Assembly (NCBI GenBank): GCA_017433975.1
Contig: JAFRGD010000012.1
Location: 1-64,000, forward strand
DNA: 64,000 nucleotides
Reading direction: 5' to 3'
Origin: Mogibacterium sp.
Lineage (GTDB): Bacteria; Bacillota; Clostridia; Peptostreptococcales; Anaerovoracaceae
Positions 50,582 to 58,181 of this stretch are shown piece by piece (position 1 is the first letter of the stretch; every line of letters begins with the position of its first letter). The notes under the pieces are model-generated. The model worked only from the letters and a program-made list of their open reading frames with translations. It did no database searches and had not been told where the DNA came from. The position numbers and the translations under genes are program-made.

Positions 50582-51787
50582 GTGAAAGACCTTAAGCATT
50601 TAATCTACTTTGAAGACCTGCTGCAGGAGGCCAACAACGAGCTGGTGCAGCAGGCTCAGCAGGACGGCAAGGTATGCGTTGCATATACCTGCGAGAACAC
50701 ACCGGAGCCGCTCCTCAATCTGCCTGGCGCGTTTTCGACGCGGCTGAGAGCGCCGCGGTCCGACTCGATGGAGGTCGCGACGTACTACCTGACCAGCTTC
50801 CTTTGCGAGTACTCCCGCGCGCTCCTCGAGCGCGCGCTGGAGGGAGGCTACAACTTCGCGGACTGCATCATCACGCCGGACGGCTGCTCGATGATGAACC
50901 GCTGCGTGGAGAACATGGAGCTCCTCAAGGCGCTCGGCAAGGACAAGCCGAACTTCTTCTATGAGTACATGGAGATTCCGATGAAGGCTGACTACAACGG
51001 CCTCAACCTCTATGTCCTTCAGTGCAAGAACCATATTCTCACGCCTTTGGCGGAACACTATGGAATCGACATCTCCGACGCAGCGATCCGGCAAGCGGTC
51101 GCGGAACACAACCGCGTTTGCGAGCTGATCCGCGCGATCGGTGACTTCCGGAAGGGTTCCCAGCCGCGCATCACGGGATACGAATTCCACGTGATCACAC
51201 TCGCGACCTACGTCGCACCAAAATATCTCCTGATCGAAAAGCTCGAAGAAACCCTCGAAGAGCTCAAGACCAGAGAGCCGGACGCCAAATCTCCGTTCCG
51301 GGCGCGCGTGCTCGTCGCGGGGTCCGAGGTCGACGACCTCGACTTCATCAAGACGATTGAAGGCTGCGGCGCGTACGTCTGCGCGGACCGCTTCTGCTAC
51401 GGGTCCTTCCCGGGCAGAGACCCGATCGTACTGACGGACGACGAAGACGCCCTCACCCAGATCTGCAGGCAGTACATGTACCGCGGCGAGTGCCCGCGCT
51501 ACATGGATACCGCGACCATGGACGGCAGACGCTCGTACGTTGCGGACCTCGCCAAGGAATACGGCGCGGACGGCATCATCTACGAGCAGATGAAGTTCTG
51601 CGACCCGTGGGCTTACGAAAAGATGCTCGGCTCAATCATCCTGCGGGATGAATACGGCTATCCGGTCCTCGCGGTCGACCGGCCGTACGCGCTCGGCAAC
51701 TCGTCCGGACAGCTCCGGACGCGCGTGCAGGCGTTTGTCGAGAGCATCGAGATCAAAAAGATTCAGGGAGGTGCGGTCCATGGCTAA
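50582..51787 (+). CDS. 2-hydroxyacyl-CoA dehydratase-like subunit (HgdB/BcrB type), 401 aa
   Basis: Starts at GTG with AGGAGGGA 8 bases upstream. Layout and Cys pattern match the HgdB/BcrC/FldBC superfamily: YTCENTPEPL (C37), ITPDGCSMMNRC (C102, C108) and MKFCDPWAYE (C340) are positioned like the ligands of its [4Fe-4S] or double-cubane cluster. Family members reduce or dehydrate acyl-CoA substrates with low-potential electrons, or bind double-cubane clusters reducing small molecules. Substrate here is unknown. It overlaps the next gene by 8 bases, so the two subunits are translationally coupled. No activator ATPase (HgdC type) is next to them. Confidence 0.82.
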   Translation: MKDLKHLIYFEDLLQEANNELVQQAQQDGKVCVAYTCENTPEPLLNLPGAFSTRLRAPRSDSMEVATYYLTSFLCEYSRALLERALEGGYNFADCIITPDGCSMMNRCVENMELLKALGKDKPNFFYEYMEIPMKADYNGLNLYVLQCKNHILTPLAEHYGIDISDAAIRQAVAEHNRVCELIRAIGDFRKGSQPRITGYEFHVITLATYVAPKYLLIEKLEETLEELKTREPDAKSPFRARVLVAGSEVDDLDFIKTIEGCGAYVCADRFCYGSFPGRDPIVLTDDEDALTQICRQYMYRGECPRYMDTATMDGRRSYVADLAKEYGADGIIYEQMKFCDPWAYEKMLGSIILRDEYGYPVLAVDRPYALGNSSGQLRTRVQAFVESIEIKKIQGGAVHG

Positions 51788-53375
51788 AAAAGCAGAAAAA
51801 ATGATCAACCCGGAACCGATCAAGGGCGATCTCCGCTACGGTGACCTCTACATTCCGGGCGGCAAGGTCCGCAAGCGCAGGGAGTGGCGCGGCGTCAAGG
51901 ACACTTTGTATGACTATTCCAGATGGCTCGTCATCATGTCCAAGCTCGCCAAGTTCGTCATGGTCCCGCGCAACGTCAAGGCCATGTTCCGCTACCGCTG
52001 GATGGCCAACTACCTGGCGGTTCCGATGATGGTCGACCGCCACACGCAGGGCCTCCGGGGCGAGTACCTCCGGATGTGCCACGAGGAGCAGGACCTCATC
52101 ATCGACGACGTCGCGAAGCTCCTCCACAACCTCTTCCGCGGCGACCGGCGGATCGGTAACGACACCGAGTTCTCCAAAAAAGTCGTCCTCGTGGACGAGA
52201 ACGAAATGACCGCGGTCATGATGGGCTTCCCGGACCTCAAGTGCCTCTCCCGCGAGACCCCGTCGACGTACGTTTCGGTGCTGCTCAACCAGCACGCCGC
52301 CGAGCACTACATCGACGTGGCGCAGGAGTTCGGCCTCGCCGGCGACGTCTGCCCGATGCCGGAGGCAGAGGCGGGCGTTTCGATCGACGACGACGCACCG
52401 GTCCTCGGCGCCTGCGCGATCCAGTGCAACACGACCTGCGACGGCTCGCTTCTGGGCAACGGAATCATCTCCCGCCGCCTCGAGAAAGTCGACGGCATCC
52501 CGGTCTTCCAGCTCCCTGCCCCGCTCCGCCACCGCGAAGACGACGTGCAGGAGTACGCTGCGGAGGAAATCCGCCGCGCCATCGCCTTTGTCGAAGAGAA
52601 GACCGGCGTCAAGTGGGACTGGAAGGAATACTTCGAGTGCGCGAAGCGCGTGAACTACGCGACCGACTGCCGCGTGGAGTGGCTCGAAATGAACCGCACC
52701 CCGTATCCGCAGGTCTTCGGCTCCAACCTCGCGCTCTACACCGAGACCAACTACATGGCAATCTGCGGCCGCATCCCGGCGTTTGAGCAGGCCGACCGCA
52801 AGATCCTCGAGCTCGCGCGGCGCGCCTACGCAAAGAAGAAAATGGCCGCGCCGGAATACCGCCACCGCGCCATCGTCTGGGGCGTCCAGTCGCACTACTA
52901 CATGGACTTCCTGGTATGGCTCCTGAACTGCTGGGGCATCGTCCCGCTGACCGACATGCTGTCGATGGTCTCGACGCGCAAGCTCGTAACTGAGGACACC
53001 CCGGAGAACCGCGAGCAGGCGTACTACGACATGGCTTGGCTCACGGAGAACATGATCATGCGCAACCGCACGCACGGCGGCTACAAGGTCCTCCTCGACG
53101 AGCTCTGGGAGTTCGTCGAAGAGTTCAACGCGGACATGGTCATCCTCTGGGAGCACATGTCCTGCAAAGCCCTCGACGGCATGCACGGCATGTTTGAGGA
53201 ACGCGCCCGCCAGATCGGCGTGCCGCTGGTCTGGGTCGACCACGACCTCTTCGACCCGCGCATCATCTCGCGCCAGGGCGTCCGCGACCAGATCAACTCG
53301 TTCATGCGCACCGTCATGAACGAAGAGCCGCTCGACCCGTCCCTCGAAGTCCTCGAGGACGAAAACTCCTGGTAA
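51780..53375 (+). CDS. Second 2-hydroxyacyl-CoA dehydratase-like subunit, 531 aa
   Basis: The chosen ATG at 51780 has GGGAGGTG upstream and overlaps the previous gene; an open frame back to 51648 is not coding. The protein is longer than most members (531 against about 400 aa), with a 100-residue N-terminal extension. Cys-rich segments CAIQCNTTCDG (near residue 220) and the C-terminal MSCKALDG near 460 recall the cluster region of the family; the HgdA-type fold is inferred from the pair and from WGVQSHYYMDFLVWLLNCWG. It should form a heterodimer with the preceding subunit. A terminator palindrome (53463-53493) follows. Confidence 0.78.
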   Translation: MAKKAEKMINPEPIKGDLRYGDLYIPGGKVRKRREWRGVKDTLYDYSRWLVIMSKLAKFVMVPRNVKAMFRYRWMANYLAVPMMVDRHTQGLRGEYLRMCHEEQDLIIDDVAKLLHNLFRGDRRIGNDTEFSKKVVLVDENEMTAVMMGFPDLKCLSRETPSTYVSVLLNQHAAEHYIDVAQEFGLAGDVCPMPEAEAGVSIDDDAPVLGACAIQCNTTCDGSLLGNGIISRRLEKVDGIPVFQLPAPLRHREDDVQEYAAEEIRRAIAFVEEKTGVKWDWKEYFECAKRVNYATDCRVEWLEMNRTPYPQVFGSNLALYTETNYMAICGRIPAFEQADRKILELARRAYAKKKMAAPEYRHRAIVWGVQSHYYMDFLVWLLNCWGIVPLTDMLSMVSTRKLVTEDTPENREQAYYDMAWLTENMIMRNRTHGGYKVLLDELWEFVEEFNADMVILWEHMSCKALDGMHGMFEERARQIGVPLVWVDHDLFDPRIISRQGVRDQINSFMRTVMNEEPLDPSLEVLEDENSW

Positions 53376-53406
53376 GATGAATTTGGGGACGGTTCCGGTT
53401 TTCATC
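53376..53406. repeat. REP-like palindrome, copy B
   Basis: 31 bp with GATGAA/TTCATC ends and core GGGGACGGTTCCG, directly after the stop codon of the dehydratase-like gene. Confidence 0.6.
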
Positions 53407-53462
53407 TTGGTAGGCGAACCGGGCCGGCTCCCCCACCCAACCCTAAAACGTGAACAAATAAA

Positions 53463-53493
53463 GACCCCGCGCAGCTGCGCGGGGTCGTCTTTT
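53463..53493. terminator. Terminator palindrome after the dehydratase operon
   Basis: Perfect 12-bp palindrome GACCCCGCGCAG/CTGCGCGGGGTC, followed by TCTTTT. It separates the two convergent operons. Confidence 0.85.
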
Positions 53494-53533
53494 GCGTTAC
53501 GCACCGGGGCGCGAGGCGCCTCGAACGAGCTTG

Positions 53534-53776
53534 TTACTCCTCAACCTCGAGGATCGTCTCGTAACGCTTGCCCTCCGTGCGGTAGAGCCCTTCCAGGTCT
53601 TCCGGATGGTCCGCCGTGATCTGATCAGTCAGGTCCGCTTCGAAGCTCACGCAAATCCCACAGGACGCGCTGAGCGCGCGCGGCACCGGCATCATCCGGG
53701 CGGCCGGATCCTGTTTCTTTACACTGGCGTAAAAGCTCTGTGCACCGAAGTGCGTGTAAAAAGTCGCGATATACAC
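53534..53776 (-). CDS. DUF3343 protein (putative Se/S carrier)
   Basis: 80 aa from a GTG start with CGGAGA about 13 bases upstream. The SASCGICVSF motif (two Cys) and the general length match DUF3343, small proteins that occur with YedE/YedF and are annotated as putative selenium or sulfur carriers. It follows the yedF-like gene by 28 bases on the same strand and ends in a terminator palindrome, so it closes the operon. Confidence 0.75.
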   Translation of the reverse strand: MYIATFYTHFGAQSFYASVKKQDPAARMMPVPRALSASCGICVSFEADLTDQITADHPEDLEGLYRTEGKRYETILEVEE

Positions 53777-53804
53777 TGCGGTTTTGCTCTCCGTCGGGCG
53801 GTTA

Positions 53805-54008
53805 CTACTCCAGTACGATCTCGAAGTCGCCTTCGTCGGTTTCAGTATAACTCATTTTGAGCCCTTTGTTACCGGCAAATCTCGAAATGTTCTTGACCGG
53901 GGTCATGCTGTCGACGAGGATCGTGACCGGAAGGCCTTCTTTGACAGCGTTCTGGGTCATGATGACCGGCTCCGGGCAGGAGTACCCTCTTGCATCTACT
54001 GTTTTCAT
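53805..54008 (-). CDS. TusA/YedF-like sulfurtransferase, 67 aa
   Basis: 67 aa with the characteristic DARGYSCPEPV motif (Cys in CPxP). The protein is short, without the C-terminal domain of long YedF proteins. TusA/SirA-type proteins relay persulfide sulfur or, next to YedE, are linked to selenium uptake or use. It starts immediately (1 base) after yedE ends. Ribosome site GGAGGCG. Confidence 0.85.
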   Translation of the reverse strand: MKTVDARGYSCPEPVIMTQNAVKEGLPVTILVDSMTPVKNISRFAGNKGLKMSYTETDEGDFEIVLE

Positions 54009-54009
54009 G

Positions 54010-55068
54010 TTACGCCTCCTTCTTTTGTGAATTCATCACGGCAATCACGAGGACGACGATCAGGCCGACGATGACGCCGACTTTACCGTGCGCCGTCGGG
54101 CCGTCCGCGGAGGAAGCCATTCCGAAGTTGTGGCAGAACGCCGCGCCGACGAGCATGCCGAGGACCGCGACCGCGGAGTCCGCGTTGCCGGTGCCGGAGA
54201 GGATGCACTGTCTCAGCGGGCAGCCGCCGAGCAGGACCGAACCGAGTCCGCAGAGCGCCATGCCGAGGAAGTTCCAGACGAAGTCGTTGTGCGCGATCGG
54301 CTGGCCTTCAAAGCCCGCGTGGAACGCTCCCATGGCGAAATTGCCGACGAGCGCCGCGACAAAGATCGCCGCGAAGCCGGTGAGCAGATAGAAGTCCTTG
54401 AACAGGACTGCGTCGCGGATGCCGCCGACCATGCAGAGGCGGGTCTTCTGTGCGAGGGCGCCGACGACCAGGCCGACGATGAGCGCTACGAAAATCGGAG
54501 CGCGCTTCGAGCCAGGGCCTTCTTCACTGAAGACGAGCAGCGACGGGAACGCTACGAGAATCACAAACAGGACAGTCACGATGACTGGCATCATTGCGCC
54601 TTCGAGCGTACCCAGCTTGACGGACTTCTTGAGCGTAAAGCCCTTCTTGAGGAAGGCGATGCCGACCAAGATGCCGCAGGCGAAGCCGACCAGGCCGATG
54701 AGAGCGTTCAGGTCGCCGCCGGCCAGTCTCAGAACCATTCTGAGCGGGCAGCCGAGGAACATGAGCGCGCCGACCATGACGAAGAATGCCAGGACGAACC
54801 GCGTCATCGGGGAGGAGCCGCCGCGGACGTTGAACTCCTTGCCCGCGAGCGCCATCGCGAAGGCGCCGAGGATCATGCCGATGATCTCCGGTCGCGCGTA
54901 CTGGACGACCGGGGCCGAGTGGAGCTTGAGCGCGCCGGCCGTGTCACGGATGAAGCACGCGATGCAGAAGCCCATGTTCGGAGGATTGCCCAGCTTGACC
55001 AGCAGAACCGCCGCGATGCCGACGATCGCACCGGTAAGGATGATCAATGTTTTCTTTTCTTTTGCCAT
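54010..55068 (-). CDS. yedE: YedE-family putative selenium transporter
   Basis: 352 aa, about ten transmembrane helices. The two half-signature segments are LGCPLRMVLRLAGGDLNA and GGCPLRQCILSGTGNAD, typical of YeeE/YedE transporters, whose Cys are thought to pass thiosulfate or selenium species through the membrane. It leads an operon with the YedF-like and DUF3343 genes, which together point to selenium rather than sulfur. The ribosome site AAGGAGAA precedes the ATG. The upstream region has a strong inverted repeat. Confidence 0.85.
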   Translation of the reverse strand: MAKEKKTLIILTGAIVGIAAVLLVKLGNPPNMGFCIACFIRDTAGALKLHSAPVVQYARPEIIGMILGAFAMALAGKEFNVRGGSSPMTRFVLAFFVMVGALMFLGCPLRMVLRLAGGDLNALIGLVGFACGILVGIAFLKKGFTLKKSVKLGTLEGAMMPVIVTVLFVILVAFPSLLVFSEEGPGSKRAPIFVALIVGLVVGALAQKTRLCMVGGIRDAVLFKDFYLLTGFAAIFVAALVGNFAMGAFHAGFEGQPIAHNDFVWNFLGMALCGLGSVLLGGCPLRQCILSGTGNADSAVAVLGMLVGAAFCHNFGMASSADGPTAHGKVGVIVGLIVVLVIAVMNSQKKEA

Positions 55069-55115
55069 TGTTCTTTCTCCTTAATGAAATAACCGATATA
55101 TTGGGGAAATAAAAA

Positions 55116-55140
55116 CTATAACCGGTTAACCCGGTTATAG
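55116..55140. promoter_or_regulatory. Operator-like inverted repeat upstream of yedE
   Basis: CTATAACCGG (55116-55125) and CCGGTTATAG (55131-55140), a perfect 10-bp inverted repeat with a 5-base centre. Further ATAACCG half-sites occur at 55089 and, inverted, at 55162. Confidence 0.65.
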
Positions 55141-55238
55141 CTATCTTAACAAGTTCCGCTTCGGTTATTAAATTGATGTTTGGCATCGCCGCACGCCGCG
55201 GTATAGAGAAAACCTATAGTTGCGGTGCTCTGTCGTCA

Positions 55239-55269
55239 GGTGAAAATCGGAACCGTCTCCGTTTTTACT
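55239..55269. repeat. REP-like palindrome, copy C
   Basis: 31 bp with GGTGAAAA and a core GGAACCGTCTCCG, overlapping the stop codon of yitT on the other strand. Same layout as copies A and B. Confidence 0.55.
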
Positions 55270-56149
55270 CCGTGAAGCGCTTCTGGAAGTTCCCGACGAC
55301 GCGCGCGTTATCGTTGATGATCATGAACGCGTCCGGGTCGATCCTTGCGACGATCTCGCGGAGTTGAGCCTCTTCATATTTAGAAAGCACCGTCACGATG
55401 ACGTGCGAATCTTCCTTAGTATAGGCGCCTAAGCCCTCCCACGTGGTCGCGCCGCGCCGGAGCTCGGTCATGATGGCTTCTGCGACCCCTTCCTTCTTGG
55501 TGAAGATCGTGGCTTCGATCTTGATGTTCTGCGTATGAACCTTATCGATCACCACGCCGGTCATCACCGCAAAGATGATCGAATACAAGACCGTCTCGAC
55601 GTCATACAGGAAGAGGCAAATCGAGTAAACGCACACGCTGATGATGATCCCGATCACGCCGACCTTGAAGTCCGGGTGCGTCTTGGCGAGGCACACGCCG
55701 ATCAGGTCCTGGCCGCCCTGCGAGCTGCCCGCACGGAGAACCAGCCCCGCGCCGAAGCCGGACGCGATGCCGCCGACCACCGAGGCCAGGATGCGGTCCT
55801 GAACGATTGGGGTTGCCGGTACCGGGATGATCGAAAGCAGCGCCGACGCCATCGCAATCGAGACCAGGGTCGTTGCGCAGAACTTCCGGCCCATGATGCG
55901 GTAAGCCATGATGAAGAACGGGACGTTGATCAGGAAGTAAATGATGCCCATGTAATCCAGCCCGGCGATTTCCGGCACGTGCAGGAAGTCCAGCAGGAAC
56001 GTCCGAATCAGTTGGGCGATCCCGGTGAAGCCGCCGCTGTACAGGTGAATCGGGTTGATCATGAGGTTGACGCCGGCGGCGTAGGAGAGGTTCCCGAGAA
56101 CCGTAATCGCCGCGCGGTAGAGTGTTTTTTTGTTGAGGGTCAGCTCCAA
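55265..56149 (-). CDS. YitT-family membrane protein (DUF161/DUF2179)
   Basis: 294 aa. Five to six helices in the N-terminal 200 residues (GGFTGIAQLI and SSQGGQDLIGVCLAKTHPDFKVG are family marks), then a DUF2179 cytoplasmic domain (about 205-290, ATIFTKKEGVAEAIM, VIVTVLSKYEEAQLREIV). Function is unknown; the family is widespread in Firmicutes. The start is TTG with GGAGGAAA 10 bases upstream. It is 25 bases downstream of the CCA-adding enzyme gene. Confidence 0.85.
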   Translation of the reverse strand: MELTLNKKTLYRAAITVLGNLSYAAGVNLMINPIHLYSGGFTGIAQLIRTFLLDFLHVPEIAGLDYMGIIYFLINVPFFIMAYRIMGRKFCATTLVSIAMASALLSIIPVPATPIVQDRILASVVGGIASGFGAGLVLRAGSSQGGQDLIGVCLAKTHPDFKVGVIGIIISVCVYSICLFLYDVETVLYSIIFAVMTGVVIDKVHTQNIKIEATIFTKKEGVAEAIMTELRRGATTWEGLGAYTKEDSHVIVTVLSKYEEAQLREIVARIDPDAFMIINDNARVVGNFQKRFTE

Positions 56150-56174
56150 GGGTGTGTTTCCTCCGGTGTTGAGG

Positions 56175-57881
56175 TCATTTTTCGTTCAAAAGTTGGGTTG
56201 CGAAGGCCAAAAGCGCCGATCTGTCATTTTCGATTTTGCCGTCTATTACGTTTTCGAGCAGTACAGATAGGATATCGCCGACGGCCGGTCCCGCCGGGAC
56301 CCCGAGGGCGATCAGGTCACGCCCGTCCACGGCGAGGTCTCGCAGGCTGAAGCACTGGGCCTCCGCGAGCACCTTGTCGACGATGCCGGCAAAGCGGTCG
56401 ATGGCTTCGATGCGCTCTGCGCGGATCTCCTCCGCCTGCGCGGAGACGTCCGCGCGCTCGAGGGCGATCAGCATGCGGAGGCGCTCTTCGCCGAACTGGT
56501 TGAGCTTGTGGCGCACGTAGCGCTCGTCCAGTTGAAAGACCGTCCCGTGCGCCCGGATCAGTGCGACGACGTCGCTGCGGGTCTGGTTGTCGTAGCGGAG
56601 CCGGCGGAGGATCTCGGCGGCCATGTCCGCGGATACGCGTTCGTGCCCGTAGAAGTGCCCCCGGTCGCGCTTGACGATGAAGCAGGCCGGCTTGCCGACG
56701 TCGTGCAGGAGCGCCGCGAGGCGCACGGTGAGGTACGCGCGGTCGTTGTCGGATGCCGGGACGCGCTCAGTGGAAGTTGTAATATCGTTGTCAGCTGCGG
56801 CAACGTCATTTGAAGCTACGACGAGCGGCTGCGCGGTCGCGGAACGGCCGGCGACAGTTATAGTATTGTTGTTAGCCGCGGCGGCCGGCTGCGACGGCAG
56901 GATGACGCGCGGCACCGCTTCGACGGCGTGCAGGGTGTGCTCGTAGACGTCGTAGCAGTGATACGGGTTCCGCTGGTCGAAGTCGAAGCCCTGCGCGAGC
57001 TCCGGGATGAACTCCGCGAAGACGTCCCGGTATTCGCGGAGGACGGTGACGGCGCCCGGCGCCATCAGGATCTTGTCGAGTTCGGCGCGGATGCGCTCGG
57101 CCGCGATGTTGTGCAGCAGGTGTTTGCGCTCGTGGATCGCGGCCGCGGTCGCCGGTTCGATCCGGAAATGAAACGGTTTTGCGACGGACGGACAATCGGA
57201 CGGCGCTGCGGCGGACGGGCAATCAGACGGCGCTGCGGCGGACGGGCAATCAGACGGCGCTGCGGCAGACAGGCAATCGGACGGCGCTTCGGCGGACGGG
57301 CAATCAGACGGCGCTGCGGCGGACGGGGCGCCGTCCGTACCGCTGAGCTGCGCGGCGAAGCGGACGCCGCGCAGTATGCGGAGCGCGTCTTCATCAAAGC
57401 GCTCCGCCGGGCTGCCTACGGCGCGAAGGACCTCGCTCGCGAGGTCCGCGCGGCCGCCGACGAAGTCGGCGACCGCGCCTTCACGGTCCATGGCAAGCGC
57501 GTTGACCGTGAAGTCGCGCCGCTGGAGGTCGTCCTCCAGCCGCCTGGTAAACGTCACTTGATCCGGGTGCCGGTTATCCGAGTACGTCCCGTCAATCCGG
57601 TACGTCGTCACTTCAAAAATTTGCGAGGACGCGATGACCCCGATTGTCCCGTGCTCCTTGCCGATCGGAACGGTGTGCCACCGCGCGTCTCCCCTTTCGA
57701 CGCCGTCAAAAAGCGCCTCCACCTCGTCCGGAAGCGCATCTGTCGTAATATCAAAGTCGTGCGGAACCCGCCCGAGCAGAAGGTCGCGCACGCAGCCGCC
57801 GACCAGATACGCCTCGTATCCGGCCTCCTCCAGCCGCTTCATAATCGCTATCGCGTTTTGCGGAATCTGCTGCTCATACAT
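56175..57881 (-). CDS. cca: CCA-adding enzyme (tRNA nucleotidyltransferase) with inserts
   Basis: 568 aa, longer than the usual 400-460. It adds or repairs the 3' CCA of tRNA. VGGCVRDLLLGRVPHDFDI (residues about 27-45) is the nucleotidyltransferase head with the catalytic Asp pair; RRDFTVNALAMD is the conserved RRD motif. Two inserts break the fold: a run of nine-residue repeats (A-A-P-S-D-C-P-S-A, encoded by a 27-bp minisatellite at 57187-57321) and a Thr/Ala/Asn-rich stretch near residues 345-385 just before an HD motif (LAALLHDVGKP). Catalytic motifs are all intact, so it is probably functional. Confidence 0.9.
   Translation of the reverse strand: MYEQQIPQNAIAIMKRLEEAGYEAYLVGGCVRDLLLGRVPHDFDITTDALPDEVEALFDGVERGDARWHTVPIGKEHGTIGVIASSQIFEVTTYRIDGTYSDNRHPDQVTFTRRLEDDLQRRDFTVNALAMDREGAVADFVGGRADLASEVLRAVGSPAERFDEDALRILRGVRFAAQLSGTDGAPSAAAPSDCPSAEAPSDCLSAAAPSDCPSAAAPSDCPSAAAPSDCPSVAKPFHFRIEPATAAAIHERKHLLHNIAAERIRAELDKILMAPGAVTVLREYRDVFAEFIPELAQGFDFDQRNPYHCYDVYEHTLHAVEAVPRVILPSQPAAAANNNTITVAGRSATAQPLVVASNDVAAADNDITTSTERVPASDNDRAYLTVRLAALLHDVGKPACFIVKRDRGHFYGHERVSADMAAEILRRLRYDNQTRSDVVALIRAHGTVFQLDERYVRHKLNQFGEERLRMLIALERADVSAQAEEIRAERIEAIDRFAGIVDKVLAEAQCFSLRDLAVDGRDLIALGVPAGPAVGDILSVLLENVIDGKIENDRSALLAFATQLLNEK
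57187..57321 (-). repeat. 27-bp minisatellite inside cca, five copies
   Basis: Five in-frame tandem copies of a 27-bp unit (plus strand begins GACGGGCAATC and ends GCTGCGGCG) at 57187, 57214, 57241, 57268 and 57295. Copy 4 is the most diverged. A partial unit follows. Confidence 0.9.
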
Positions 57882-57919
57882 ATCTCACGAATCTCTACTG
57901 CCGTTCCATTTCGTCGCGT

Positions 57920-58117
57920 TTGTTACTTTTTCGGGGTTCGAACCATGAGAAGTAACAACGCGTTGGTCTCATTATAATCTCTTTTGTTACTTTTTTGATA
58001 CTACCCCTTGTGTAAGTAATATGCGATAGCAGAGCTAACCACTGGCAGTGATCCCTCGGTGCTTTGTTGGACCCGTCTTATATTACTTTTTTGATGCCTT
58101 GCCTTCTAAAAGTAACA
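57920..58117. repeat. Inverted-repeat-bounded intergenic element
   Basis: TTGTTACTTTT (57984-57994) and AAAAGTAACAA (58107-58117) form a perfect 11-bp inverted pair; TTGTTACTT (57920) and AAGTAACAA (57950) form a second, and TTACTTTTTTGAT occurs twice (about 57987 and 58082). The 300-base gap 57882-58181 holds no gene; a TATAAT at 57973 on either strand may serve cca. Confidence 0.5.
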
Positions 58118-58181
58118 AATGCGAGCAAAACGGGTGAACGGACAGGCGAATAATCGGGTAAACAACCAGGGGATCCACCGG

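Noticed and set aside
53377..53860. Plus-strand open frames after the dehydratase operon
   Set aside because: They are shadows of the DUF3343 and YedF-like genes and overlap a terminator palindrome.
57187..57321. CRISPR-like array
   Set aside because: The 27-bp units are adjacent with no spacers and are in frame inside cca; it is a coding minisatellite.
57935..57944. tRNA-like T-loop GGTTCGAACC
   Set aside because: No acceptor stem, D-arm or anticodon arm can be built around it; it lies within an inverted-repeat region.
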